From: Morella rubra
Taxonomy: Eukaryota > Streptophyta > Magnoliopsida > Fagales > Myricaceae
DNA length: 64,000 nt
Reading direction: 5' to 3'
Assembly: GCA_003952965.2 (NCBI GenBank)
Contig: CM025850.1
Location: forward strand, 4,969,143 to 5,033,142
Below the pieces are notes generated by a model. It worked only from the letters and a program-made list of their open reading frames with translations, made no database searches and had not been told where the DNA came from. Position 1 is the first letter of the stretch. Each line of letters begins with the position of its first letter. A program made the position numbers and the translations under genes. Below, one piece after another: positions 1 through 10,600 of this stretch.

Positions 1-299
1 ATCACCACCTTAAGTAATGAATCTACACGAAAGTACGACTTGATTTTCAATAAAAAAAATTTCAGACCTGAGCTCGAATAAGATAGTTTCAGATCCAGAG
101 TCTGCAAATTTACATCAAAGATAAGCACAATTCACAATTTATTCCATCTCTTGTGATTATTTTCACTTTTTGAAAAAGGTGACTGGTAATATAACATGTA
201 TCATGAAACAAGAAGTCTGACAAAATAGTGAAAGAACATGAAGAGAGAGGAAAAAAAAACTTCGAAAGACAACTATACATATCAAAACATTGCCCTGGA

Positions 300-590
300 A
301 ATGCGAGAGCAGAGGTGGTGGTGGGGTTGTCATAGACTCAGAAAGATAACTATACATCTCAGTCTCCTGAGATCATACCATCTTTCAGCCACGGGAAATC
401 AAATACCCCAATATCTAATGCTAAGCTGGAATCTAACGCCTTGACATTACTGCTCTCCTCATCGTTGTTCTCATTGAAGTCGCTACCCTTGAGATCTTGT
501 CTGAATCCTCAAAAAAGAATCTTGCAGGAAAGAAGAAAGTCATCATCTTCCCTTGCTCTCTTCTTCTTAGGCTTTTCCATCTCCATTCAT
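300..590 (-). pseudogene. Broken copy of the small acidic/basic gene at 14057-14536
   Basis: On the minus strand this stretch matches the intact gene at 14057-14536, including the start region (Met-Glu-Met-Glu-Lys at about 586) and the downstream DFPWLKDG-coding segment. Internal deletions and frameshifts break it: the part coding for the middle and C-terminus is lost or scrambled between 300 and 360, and extra bases interrupt the Lys-rich segment near 505-540. Similarity continues outside the coding part: 120-235 matches 13740-13840 (3' side) and 590-885 matches 14540-14875 (5' side). It is therefore a segmental copy that includes flanks, not a retrocopy. No function is expected. Confidence 0.7.
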
Positions 591-591
591 G

Positions 592-1239
592 CAAAGTCTG
601 TCAAAGAGATCATTGACAGAAAACGTTAAGCTCATATATTACAAACGTATTGATATGGAATATCCTTAAAAGCAAAAATAATGCCAATGCTTTGAACTAG
701 ATAAAGCTATTGGAAAAAAAAATAAAAAACTAGATAAAGCTAAATATTACCCAAAAGAAGCTAAAAACTCATTCGTGAACAACCAATTTTTTTGTAAGGA
801 CAGTAATTGTTTTTTTTGGGAAAAACCAAGGGCTACAACAATATATATTTATCATATACACATGTTATGTCGGAAAAAGGCAAGATAAGAACATATACAC
901 GATTCCAAAAAGACGACATACACACTACTGCCAGCTAAAAATCAAGCTTCAAATCATTTACAAAAGCACCTGCAGCTATGCAGATAAGTAACTAGACAAA
1001 TACATCATCCATTAAGGTTCCCACTCTTCTAGCTCAACATTTAAAAAAAAAGAAATGAAAAATTAAGAGTAAACTAACGGTGTACAGAAAGAATTAAACA
1101 CAGAATATTACCGAAAAAAAAAGAGCCTACATAGGGGGGAAACACAGACCTGGAAAAATTGTACGGCCACGTAGATATTGTTGAGGACAGCTGCTTGAGT
1201 ATGATTATGATGTCGAAAACTAAAGATAAGAGGACCATT
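592..1239. other. Spacer: duplicated flank and GAUT4 3' flank
   Basis: The left part (to about 885) is the duplicated 5' flank of the broken gene next door. It contains a pair of direct repeats, aactagataaagcta, around a short A-rich core at 697-745. The rest lies downstream of the GAUT4-like stop codon and would hold its 3' UTR. I see no other gene. Confidence 0.5.
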
Positions 1240-4200
1240 TTAAGGATTAATGTTGCAGTCCCGCAAATATACATGGTCATAGTCAATATATTTGGTCCAG
1301 TAGTTTCGATACTTTGGCAAGCTTATTTCAAGCCATGGTTTCATGTTCCCATTATAGTGTATGACAGCTGCTCTTTCGATATCCTTCTGGTTGACACTAG
1401 GATTGTAACCAAGGCCCAGGACATGCCAGAATCTAGCAAGTGGATAAGTGCGCTTCCAAAATGTTATGAGACCAGGCGGCAGTGTTCCCAACTTCCACAA
1501 CTGTCTGTCAAAGTTCTGCATGGGGAAAGAGGGTAATGCCTTAAAAACGAAGACGACGATTAAAGAATTAAAATATGCATACATACACCATTATCAACTG
1601 ATAAGGCAGAACAAAAGCGTGCTATGTCCAAATACAAAATATCAAACAAAAACTCCCCACCCTAGTTGTAAAGAGAGAAGAATTTAGTGGAGGCTTTGTG
1701 ATGCGGAATAGTGGAGAAATAGGAACGAGATAGAGAAATCAAGAAATAATAGAGGAAAGAAGGAAAGAAGAATAAAGCTGAGGAGATAAAGAAATCAAGA
1801 AATACTAGAGAAGGAGATACTAGAGAAGGAGAGAAGAATAAAGCCAGGAGATAGAGAAATCAAAGTATAGTAAGAAAGAAGAAAGAATAAAGCCAAGGAG
1901 AGGGGGATTGCAAAAGGCAGCACCAATAAACTTTATAATCTCAGTCTAAATAATTTAAGGTTCTCACAAACCTTAAATAGAGAAAAAACGTACAGTAAAC
2001 CCTAAAAGCCCATGGGCTAAGCAGCCTAATAACATAATAACTACTAATCTATCAAAATATAAATCACAACCAAACAATTAATTTAAATGTCCCCATTACC
2101 CAACCGACCCAAAGTCCACCTAGATTGTTTTTAGGGGTGTGGAAACAGGTCTAAAATGGTTATCTTGATAGTAGAGTTTAGATAGAGTTTATATGAGGTT
2201 CTTTACAATAGTGCAGAATTTCTGATGGTTGATGATCTACATGGAGTTGTTGGACACACAAAATCATACAGCCACATAATTGGCCAGAATATCAGGAGTG
2301 TTAACTTGTGAACCTTCCCAATGCTACAGTATGGACTAACGCTATGGTACTCCAGGAAACAGATTCATGTTTTCAAGTTAGCATCTTAAAATCAGATTTC
2401 ACATGCATTTTAAAAACCGTCAACCAAAACCCAAGCATTAAAGCCAGACAAGCATCATCCACAGAAAAGACTATTAGTTACCAGCTTCTGCCATGTGTGG
2501 TACACTACCGTGATGTTTTGCCTCTTCCATTCCTCCAAATCGAATATATTCATTCCATATGCCCACCCACAAGCGTGGGGGTCGAAATTCGTTGAGATAA
2601 GAGGATTTGAGAAGTTCAAATACCGATCAAAACGATGGAACCTCTCTCCACATGTCTCTACAGCACCATTAACATTTCCCTTCAAATCAAGGGACCAGAG
2701 GTCAGTGAGATCCCTCTGCACAACTACATCATCATCCAAGAACAGCACTTTGTTGAGTTTTGGGAAGATCTCTGGCAGGTAAAACCGAAGATGATTGAGG
2801 ATGGATAAGTATTTTGGGTTCCGGTATTTCAAATTCGAATCAGAATTAGCCCGATGAGCTCTAAAGTAGTAATCTATCATGGATGGTGAACGCAACTGCT
2901 TGAGAACAGGACAATAACTCGAATTTAACCATGTAAATTCTTCAATGTTCTGAACCTGGACAGTGGCATTGCCAGGTGGATTTACCAGGAACCACATCCT
3001 CATTGCTGCATAATTGAGCCCGTCACTAACAATGTGGAAGACATGCTTGGAAGCGTCCTGCAAAGATTTCAAACAGATTGAAAAATTGAGGTGAAGACCA
3101 AAAATGGTACATACGCCATTCTTATTTTTGCGTTGTTTGTTTGTTTTTTTTTGGGGAGGGGGGGGGGGGGGGGTGTGGAGGGGGAACACTGTGGACAAAA
3201 GGAGGTAAAGGATTAAGAAATAGGATTCTTAGAACTCTTACACACACACGCACAAAAAAAGAAGAAGAGATTCTTAGAACACCCAACACAAACTTCTTTG
3301 ACATTGTTCTTGGCAACCAAAGTAAGTAATAAGTATTATGCTTATCAAGAGTGAACATAATTACCTTAGCGTGAATAACAGTTGAATTTACAACAACTGC
3401 TGCTGCCAATACGTTATCAGAGAACAATGCATAGTGGTACAACTGGGGGTCTTCTAATCTCTCTTTATTTTGAAACTGACATTGAGAAGAATTGGAGGCA
3501 AAATACTCGGCCGTAAGGCGCAATGGAAGACAGTGCAGACCTTTGGGAAGCATTTTCGCAATTAATTGTGTCAAGAACATAGTCTGCTTTTTGTGCACCC
3601 GGAGCTGCTCTTTCGTTGAATGGAGAATAGCCCTCAGCTTCATAGTCTGCTTTTTGTGCACCCGGAGGTGCTCTTCCGTTGCATGGAGAATAGCCCTCAG
3701 CTTCTTCACGGCAGCAGAGCAATCATCTTGAATCTGCTTTCCTTTCGCCAATGTTTGCTCCATTGCCCTCAACCTATCATCTGAAAGAACTGTTTGATCT
3801 TTCTGTTTGATAGGGTCAGTTCTTTCAGTGGAGGTATCTGGGACCTCCCCGATGGGGTTCTCAATGAGGATACTTGCTAGCACACTAATGGATTTATGTT
3901 CAGTCGATTGAGATTCCACTGAAAGCAGATATAAATGAAACAAACAAATTATCAAGGACGTGGAACTTTGTGAAATGTGTGCAATTTTACAAATTGAATT
4001 TAACTAGTACAAAACAAGAGAGGGAAATCCATTTATTTACCCTCAGTTGAAAGCGCAGTTTCGGTGGAGCGCTGTTGGGCTGACGCAACAGAAATTGGAA
4101 GAGATTTGGTCAAGTTATCTGAAAAAACGATTCCGGTAGGTGCTTTTATGGAAGTTGACGGCTCCTACAATGGCAAAATGAGAAATTTCAAACGGAAAGA

Positions 4201-4684
4201 TGCGAAATTTAGTATTTCTACCGATTCATCTACGTACTCTGGAAAAGAAACAATATATCTTGCAGACCCACAACCAACAAATGACTACCTGGTGTAGCAG
4301 ATTTAGTAGAAGTTGGTTATGGCGACCCTTCAAAGTCTGCGTAATCCAAAACCAAATCAGGTACTCAACATCTATGGGATGGAGATCGAAATTGCAAATA
4401 GGAAAACAAAAGAGAAAAAGATGCTAATTTTCCACATACCACGCTCGTAACATCTTCAACAAATTCGCCTTCCGCTGCTGAAAATATAACCCGGATATAA
4501 TCCAAACAAAACAAAACAGAGCGAGAGAGGGGGGGGGGGGGGGGGGTGTGGAGAGAGCGACGAAGCGGGGGGAGGAAAACTCACAGGGATAAGTCTTAAA
4601 GGTAGTAAGGCGGTCGGTGTAAAGCACAATCGGAGCAATCACCGCCAGAAAGAGCATCGCCAACACCAAATTCCTCACCCTCAT
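1240..4684 (-). CDS. GAUT4: GAUT4-like galacturonosyltransferase (GT8), lacking a conserved stem segment
   Basis: Homologue of Arabidopsis GAUT4, a Golgi type II membrane GT8 enzyme that makes the homogalacturonan backbone of pectin from UDP-GalA. Six exons: 4585-4684, 4440-4477, 4041-4164, 3365-3918, 2482-3057, 1240-1515. All introns are GT-AG, phases agree, and the product is 555 residues. The N-terminal anchor (residues 4-22, RNLVLAMLFLAVIAP) matches GAUT4. The catalytic domain has LFLDDDVVVQ near 377-386 (metal-binding DxD), HHLRFYLPEIFP-type context, GLGYNPSVN and a C-terminus ending RDCNINP, all typical of GAUT4. Arabidopsis GAUT4 is about 616 residues. Here a conserved stem block (LKDQLIRAK.YLSLPA through SDLP) is missing just before RLRAMEQTLAKGK, and a 21-residue segment is duplicated in tandem (residues 160-201). 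Trp in the usual KxWWM-like context is not affected. Whether the shortened stem works is unknown; otherwise the frame is intact. Confidence 0.85.
3149..3180. repeat. Poly-G tract in GAUT4 intron 4
   Basis: A run of 14 or more G, interrupted once by A, followed by tgtggag. It lies in the intron between exons 4 and 5, so the transcript carries a C-tract. A closely similar tract with the same tgtggag flank lies in intron 1 at about 4529-4555. Confidence 0.85.
3578..3703 (-). repeat. 63-bp in-frame coding duplication in the GAUT4-like gene
   Basis: Two adjacent 63-bp copies (3641-3703 and 3578-3640) encode KLRAILHATEEHLRVHKKQTM-like 21-residue repeats. They differ at a few positions (ATEEH versus STKEQ). 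Other GAUT4 proteins known to me have one copy of this segment. The duplication keeps the frame and lengthens a predicted helical stem. Confidence 0.9.
4528..4556. repeat. Poly-G tract in GAUT4 intron 1
   Basis: About 18 consecutive G followed by tgtggag, in the intron between exons 1 and 2. The motif and flank recur in intron 4 (3149-3180). Confidence 0.85.
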
Positions 4685-5160
4685 CGTTTTCGCTCCCAGA
4701 GACCGAGAGCTCGAGATGTCTATTGAGCGTTCCCCTCACCCTCTGTGTCTCCCCACCATCAACAAATCCGCGGGTGTTATCAAGAAGACCCACTTCCGCG
4801 CATTCGCCAAAAGACGCACAGGTGAAAAAGACCCACCTTGGCTCTCGGAAAACCACTAGATCCTCGAGAGTGGAAACAAGAAGCAAGAAGTGGAACGGCC
4901 GAAAGCAAGGAGGCAAAGAGTGCCGTCTCTGACTATAATGATGATGATATGAATAATGCGTGAGGGAGAGAGAAAATGACTGAGAGTCAACGCTTAAATA
5001 ATCAATAATTTACTTTTAGAAAAAAAAGAAGAAGTTAATTAATACCTTTGCTGACGTCACTTTCCTTTGCTTCCAAAGAAAAATGTCAAAACAGGAAAGA
5101 CTAGCAAGAAAATAAAGAAAATAATTTTGAAATAAAACGCATCAAGAAAACGTGAGGCTT
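4685..5160. promoter_or_regulatory. 5' flank and leader of the GAUT4-like gene
   Basis: This stretch lies immediately upstream of the GAUT4 ATG. It contains a gagagag-rich segment and tgacgtca-like sequence (5052-5059, tgacgtcac), a possible bZIP/CRE-type element. Most of it is copied at 10255-10600 without the coding exons 1 and 2. The transcription start cannot be placed from sequence alone. Confidence 0.45.
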
Positions 5161-6470
5161 CTACAGTTCTACGGGTGTAGTTGGGGTAACTACCAAGAAG
5201 CGCACCGAGAATGACGTTCTTTTACCCCAACCACATTTGATATTTTAGGTTTTTCACTACTTATGGGAGGATTCCGACATTATCTTTAACCAACATTATG
5301 CTGATTAGTGTATTCAAATAAGGTAATATTTATACAAACCTTTCTCTAACTTAACTTTGGGAGTGATCTCCAATCCATACAAGTTTTAATTTGCAAAAGA
5401 ACATTACGAAAATAGACAGGATTATCCAAGCAAAATATGAAAACAACCCCACACATTCTCAACGCTCCGAGGATGTTCGGTTATAATATTTTTTAAAAAA
5501 TTTTAGTATTTTAAAAATTTTTAGGTGATGTTAATTTTATTAGTATGCGTACTGTAATTATTTTTAAATAAAGATAAAAAACATGTTCGATTTTAAAATT
5601 TTAGGATTCAAAAGAATTTTAAAAAAATAAAGAAAACAAACATTATTTTTGAGCAGTAGATATTCGTAATATATATAAAAAAATAAAGATAATGACAAGA
5701 ACAAGAACACCAACAAAAACAGGAATAATCCTTGAAGCAACTGTCACCACTCTTAATGATGCGCAGGTACCAAACTTTTCGATACATTTCCACCATATAA
5801 TTTTACTTGAGAGCGAATATTAGTTTTTCGTAATAGTTTTGCGGTGAAATATGATGAAGTTCATATTTATCATAAGGGGATTTTGATTTTTAGTGTTTTA
5901 CACCCATTTCATTTTTAGTCCTCAGATTTTAACATTGAAAAGTCTAGTCCCTCAATTTACAATATTTCAAAAAATTGGTCTTTCTGTTACTCTCCCATCA
6001 ACGTCACTAATAGATTCCCCTTCGACGTTGCCTTAGCCTCCAGCTCAGATGCATTTTCAGGTCATCACTAAAAATGAAATTGGTGTAAAGCCCATGACTA
6101 AAAATCAAATTCCCAAAATTTAACTTAAAAAAAAAAAACACAAAACATAACTACAATTTTTTCAGTATTTTTTATTGTTTTATTCGAAATGCGACAGAAA
6201 ACAAACATAAAGAATATTATTATAAATTTTTTGATTTTTCTACAGATATTTTCAATACCAATCAAACACCAAAAATAATAACAGGCTTCAAAATTAGATT
6301 GTTTAGTGTTTGGTTCGTATTAAAAAAAAATTATAGAAAAATCAAAGGATTTTTTTCAAATAAATAATTGATCTAATCTTAGTTCGACGATTGGATATTC
6401 GGTTCTGATTTTTTTTAAAAAAAGTTCCTCAAAATGAATTGAGTGCAAAAAAAAAAAAAACAAGTTTCTT
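5160..6470. repeat. Spacer copy A of a local segmental duplication
   Basis: AT-rich non-coding DNA matching 8510-9600 on the same strand at many points, for example aaccaca/gtttgatattttagg, gggagtgatctcca, gagagcgaatattag and ggatctaatcttag-like runs. The stretch 5470-5640 is not shared and is a probable MITE. No open frame or RNA gene is visible. Confidence 0.7.
5470..5640. mobile_element. MITE-like AT-rich element, copy 1
   Basis: This segment is absent from the matching duplicate near 8770. Its core (ttaggtgatgttaattttatt followed by gtaattattttta) is found again in reverse orientation at 47995-48180. The ends are rich in aaaattttta-type inverted motifs. I cannot fix exact boundaries or a target duplication, so the superfamily is open. 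Confidence 0.4.
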
Positions 6471-7760
6471 TTCTGAGCATCTTGGTCCGATAGAAAATCA
6501 CTAAAGGATGATACCAAAGGGGAGCTTCCGATACCTATGTCAAGGAGATTGTAGATCTACCTTCTAAAGGCGCAAAAGTATAATCTCACTAGGACTAAAC
6601 TGTTCGAGGTGGTTAGGACTCTAATTCTTGTTAGGAGTCTGAGAGCTAGCTTCTCTTATCACGAGGGAGTTATCTTAATTTTATGAGTCTTTTAATAAGT
6701 CAAAGATCTGATCTACTCCTAATATGTAAGAGATGTGAGACCCTCCAATATACTAAGGAATCTTGTAGGGGTTTTATCTCTTTAATGGGCTGTCAGGGGT
6801 GCTTATGAAAGTCATTTGGCCTAGACTCTTTATATTATTGAGCCGATCATATCTTATGCTATCATTAATCTCCCCTCTTTGGATCAACAACATAACAACT
6901 AGGGCAAGAGCCAGCCCCATGGCTTTCGAGGTATTCTGTATCAAATTGCTTTGTCGAAGAGCCATTTCTTACTCCGCTGATTTCTTAATTTCCTACAGAC
7001 GAGCAACAACTTCCTCGTCATCTTGCATGTCATGATTTTCAGCTCCAGCGTGGCCTTCATCTTATTGCTCATGATCCATTTTCTTATTTGTATGAAAAAT
7101 TAAATACCTGAAGAAGAAGAATTAATCATCAGAGGTTCACGGATGATTATTTACCCCCCACTATGACCGGATTATAACAGACTAATAATTGGCATTGTCA
7201 GAGCTTCAATAGATTCCAGGGTCTTTATCAGTTGAACCTTATAATTGGCATTGTCTCTTCGAGGCATCCCTTGTTCCATCTTTATCCGTCTACTCATGCT
7301 TTCTCTTTCATTTTAGGTTCAGTTTTCGATCACAAACTTCACGCACAATATATAACATTCCGCATTAGTTGAAGCGAATTGCTTAATGAAACAATTAGAG
7401 ACGGTAAAAATAAATAAATAAATAAATCATATTGAGTACCTGTTAGTATTTGTCTGGGAGAAAATTTTCTTGAATCTTTCCAATTCTTCGTTAATGGGTA
7501 AAACTATATAATTTCACCCCAATCTTTCCGTGTGGGGAAGTCATGCAATCTTAGGATGAAAAGCAAAATTTAAATCTCTTTTTCTTCTGCCAATTTTGAT
7601 AAAAAAGTAAGTACAGATTGAAAAATAACAAATTTTCAATTTTAATTTTTTGGTGTTTTGTGCAGGAAAGTTAGAATTATGCTTTGCCGCTATCGGTATA
7701 ACAGAGATAACTCCGAAACAATACTTGTTCTATTTGATAAAGATAGAAGGATATACTTCT
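6471..7760. other. Spacer, probably decayed repeat DNA
   Basis: I see no gene I recognise. Short open frames (for example 6774-6965 minus) have no recognisable domain and look like remnants. The stretch 6510-6545 weakly resembles the start of the GAUT exon fragment near 9740. Confidence 0.4.
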
Positions 7761-7869
7761 TTTGAATTCAAATATTTCGACTTCCATGAAAATTCTTAAA
7801 AATCAACTGTCACATCTTAATAATTTGATTTTTTTATTTTTCTTTCTTCTCATGTTGTTTCGTCCTCAA

Positions 7870-8200
7870 CATCATCAATATCTTCTTCCATTGCTCTCTT
7901 CCTATAAGGCTTCTCCATCTCCGTTCATGCAAAGTCTGTCAAAGAGATCATTGACAGAAAACGTTAAGCTCATAATATTCGATCGACAAACGTATGTATA
8001 TGGAATATCCTTAAAGGCAAATGCTACAACAATATATATTTATGACATAAACATGTTGTGTCGAAGAAAGGCAAGATTCTACCTGCAGACTTTGCAAGAA
8101 TGGAGATAGAGAAGGCTCGTAAGAAGAGAGCAAGGGAAGATGATGATCTCTTGAGGACCGTCAAAGAATCCTCAAAGAAGAATGATCCTGGAGCCCATAA
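7870..8200. pseudogene. Broken head-to-head copy of the gene at 14057-14536
   Basis: Two fragments of the same start region face away from each other. A minus-strand piece at about 7870-7920 ends at the start codon. A plus-strand piece at about 8102-8200 starts with the KKRAREDDD-coding sequence and is frameshifted after it (an extra ctc before ttgagg). The same head-to-head arrangement surrounds the intact gene (14536 minus and 14898 plus), so the pair was copied together. Confidence 0.65.
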
Positions 8201-8505
8201 CCTTCCGTTATGAGTATCACATCTACAAATTCATTCGCCCAATATTTTGAAATATCGAAATTTTGAATAAGTTAAACATATTTCAAAATTTTTAATATTT
8301 ACATACACTATAAATATTTTATTTTATAAACGCTAATAAATTTTAATATTTAAAAAATTCTCAAAACTTTAAAAATATTCTCTAACATTTCTGCAAACAA
8401 AGCAAGATACAGTTGGTCAAAAGATTAAAGACTATTAATTCTTTTCTTTTCGCTTATTTTTTGTTTAGGGGAAGTCAATCAACGGAAAGCATGGGGTTAG
8501 TGATG
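8201..8505. other. AT-rich spacer
   Basis: Dominated by aatattt/aaattt runs that may be another worn MITE copy. No gene is seen. Confidence 0.4.
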
Positions 8506-9600
8506 ATCAAGTTGGTCCTACTACCCTAACCACGTTTGATATTTTAGGCTTTTCACTACTTCGATCGGGGAGAATTCTTACATTTCCCTTTACGTATATA
8601 TGCTAATCAGTCTATTAAAAGGAGGCAATATTTATACAAAACTTTCTCTAGCTGAACATTGGGAGTGATCTCCAGTGCATACAATTTTTTATTTGTAAAA
8701 GAACATTGTAAAAAGAGACAGCATTATCCGGACAAAATACGGAAACCACCCCAAAGATCCCAAAACTTTAGAAAAATCTTCAATACTTTTTTTTGGAAAA
8801 TCTTCATTTTTTATTTCCAAAACTTTCATCTTCATGTCATTTTTAGGTCTAAATTACAATTTCATTATGTTTAAACCTTCAAATTTTCGTATAGTCTTAC
8901 TAGAGAGCGAATATTAGTGTATCGTTATAGGTTTGCGACGAAATATGATGAAGTGTGTATTTATAACAAGGGAATTTTAATTTTTAATCACTTATTTTTA
9001 CACCTATTTACTATCTTTTCAAAAAATGGTCACCTCAGCCTCCAGCTGAGCTCAAATGCATTTTGCCATGTCCTAAGACTAAAAATAAAATTGGTGTAAA
9101 ATTCAGTGATTAAAAATCAAAATTTTCAAAGTATAACTTTTGTTTGAAAAAAAAAAAACACAAAACATAGGTACAAAATTTTCGGTATTTTTATTGGTTT
9201 ATTCAAAATGGGATAGAAAACTAACATAAATAATATTATTTTTTATTTTTATACAAATATTTTAATCAAACACCAAAAAAAATAACAGGTTTCAAAAACA
9301 GATTTTTTTAGTGTTTGATTCGTATTAAAATAATTTATAGAAAAATCACAGGATTTTTTAAAATAAAAAATGGATCTAATCTTAGCTTGCCTATTGGATA
9401 TTCGGTTCTGAAAAAAAAATCCTAAAAATTAACAAATCGAGTGAAAAAATAATTTATAGAAAAATCACAGGATTTTTTAAAATAAAAAATGGATCTAATC
9501 TTAGCTTGCCTATTGGATATTCGGTTCTGAAAAAAAAAAAAATCCTAAAAATTAAGAAATCGAGTGAAAAAAAAAAAGTTTCTTTTCCTAACACTTTAAA
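8506..9600. repeat. Spacer copy B of the local segmental duplication
   Basis: Matches 5200-6450 on the same strand with many substitutions and indels. It contains its own later tandem duplication (9332-9570). No coding potential is seen. Confidence 0.7.
9332..9570. repeat. Tandem duplication, period about 119 bp
   Basis: The block starting aatttatagaaaaatcacag at 9332 repeats at 9451 with nearly identical sequence, including ggatctaatcttagcttgcc. Copy A of the duplication has only one such unit, so this doubling is younger than the segmental duplication. Confidence 0.85.
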
Positions 9601-9769
9601 CTACTACCCCTTAAGACTCGAAAAAAACGAAAAGGAAGTCATTTTTTTACTTAGCCTGCGTGCGGGATACTATTCCTCTTGGTAAACAACTTTATTTCAA
9701 TCAATAGATCCGAAGGCCTTATAATTCTCGTAAAAAATCAATGGGGTGACACCAGAGGAAAGCAGCAGA

Positions 9770-9914
9770 TGCCAAATGTTTGAGGGCTCCTAAAGGCAGA
9801 GCCCTCCCGGCCACAAGAAATGATCCTCACTTCACAAGGGAGCTACGACGACGGATTAAGGAAGTTCAGCGAGCACTTGGGGATGCAAGGAAGGATTCAG
9901 AACTGCCAAGAAAG
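9770..9914 (+). pseudogene. Orphan GAUT4 stem exon, inverted relative to the gene
   Basis: Plus-strand translation gives a GAUT4-type stem: an NDPHFTREL stretch, then IKEVQRALGDARKDSELP, followed directly by a good donor (gtaagt at 9915). Just before it lies a degenerate QMPNV-stop-LLKAEPS stretch, where GAUT4 normally has a MPD.RVR.LKDQLIRAK-type sequence. This is the block missing from the GAUT4-like gene at 1240-4684, which is on the opposite strand about 5 kb away. A downstream gattcag acceptor (9973-9979) is not followed by GAUT exon sequence. It is an isolated, decayed exon. Confidence 0.75.
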
Positions 9915-9989
9915 TAAGTCTTACCTTCTAAACATGGCCCATGACCAAAAATTTCAACTTTTTCCTCTTATCTGATTCAGTATTTTAGG

Positions 9990-10600
9990 TTCTTTAAGGG
10001 AAGTTGACGACTCCTACAATGGCAAAATGAGAAATTTCAACCGGAAAGATCCGAAATTTAGTATTCCTACCGATTCATCTATGTACTCTGGAAAATAAAG
10101 AAAATATCTTGCAGACCCAGAACCAACAAATGACTACCTCGGGTAGCAGATTTAGACGCTGGTTATGGCCATTCAAAGCCTGCGTAATCCACATTTATGG
10201 GATGGAGATCGAAATTGCACAATAGGCAATATAAAATAAAAGAAAAGAAAAAAAAGACGGTATCAAGGAGACCCACTTCCGCGCATTTGCCAAAAGAAGC
10301 ACAAGTGAGAAAGACCCACTTGGCTAATCGGAAAACCGCTAGTGTCTCGAGAGTGGAAACAAGAAGGAAGAAGTGGAACGGCCGAAAGCAAAAAGCATAA
10401 TGATGATGATATGGATAATGAGTGAGGGAGAGAGACAAATGACTGAGAGACGAGACAACGCTTAAATAATCAAATAATTTACTTTAGAAAATTAAAAGCT
10501 AATTAATAATTTTGTTGACGTCACTTTCCTCTGCTTCCAAAGAAAATTACGAAACAGAAAAGACTAGTAAGAAAATAATTTTCAAATAAAACGCATCAAA
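9990..10600 (-). pseudogene. Truncated copy of GAUT4 intron 2 / exon 3 edge and 5' flank
   Basis: The plus strand repeats 4145-4400 (gaagttgacg.ctcctacaatggc onward), then jumps to the equivalent of 4785-5150. The copy therefore lacks coding exons 1 and 2 and all but the edge of exon 3. It has the same orientation as the source gene. It cannot encode a protein. Confidence 0.75.

Noticed and set aside
4723..4932. 69-codon plus-strand open frame opposite the GAUT4 leader
   Set aside because: Its duplicate at 10197-10400 is frameshifted and it has no recognisable domain; it is antisense to a leader.
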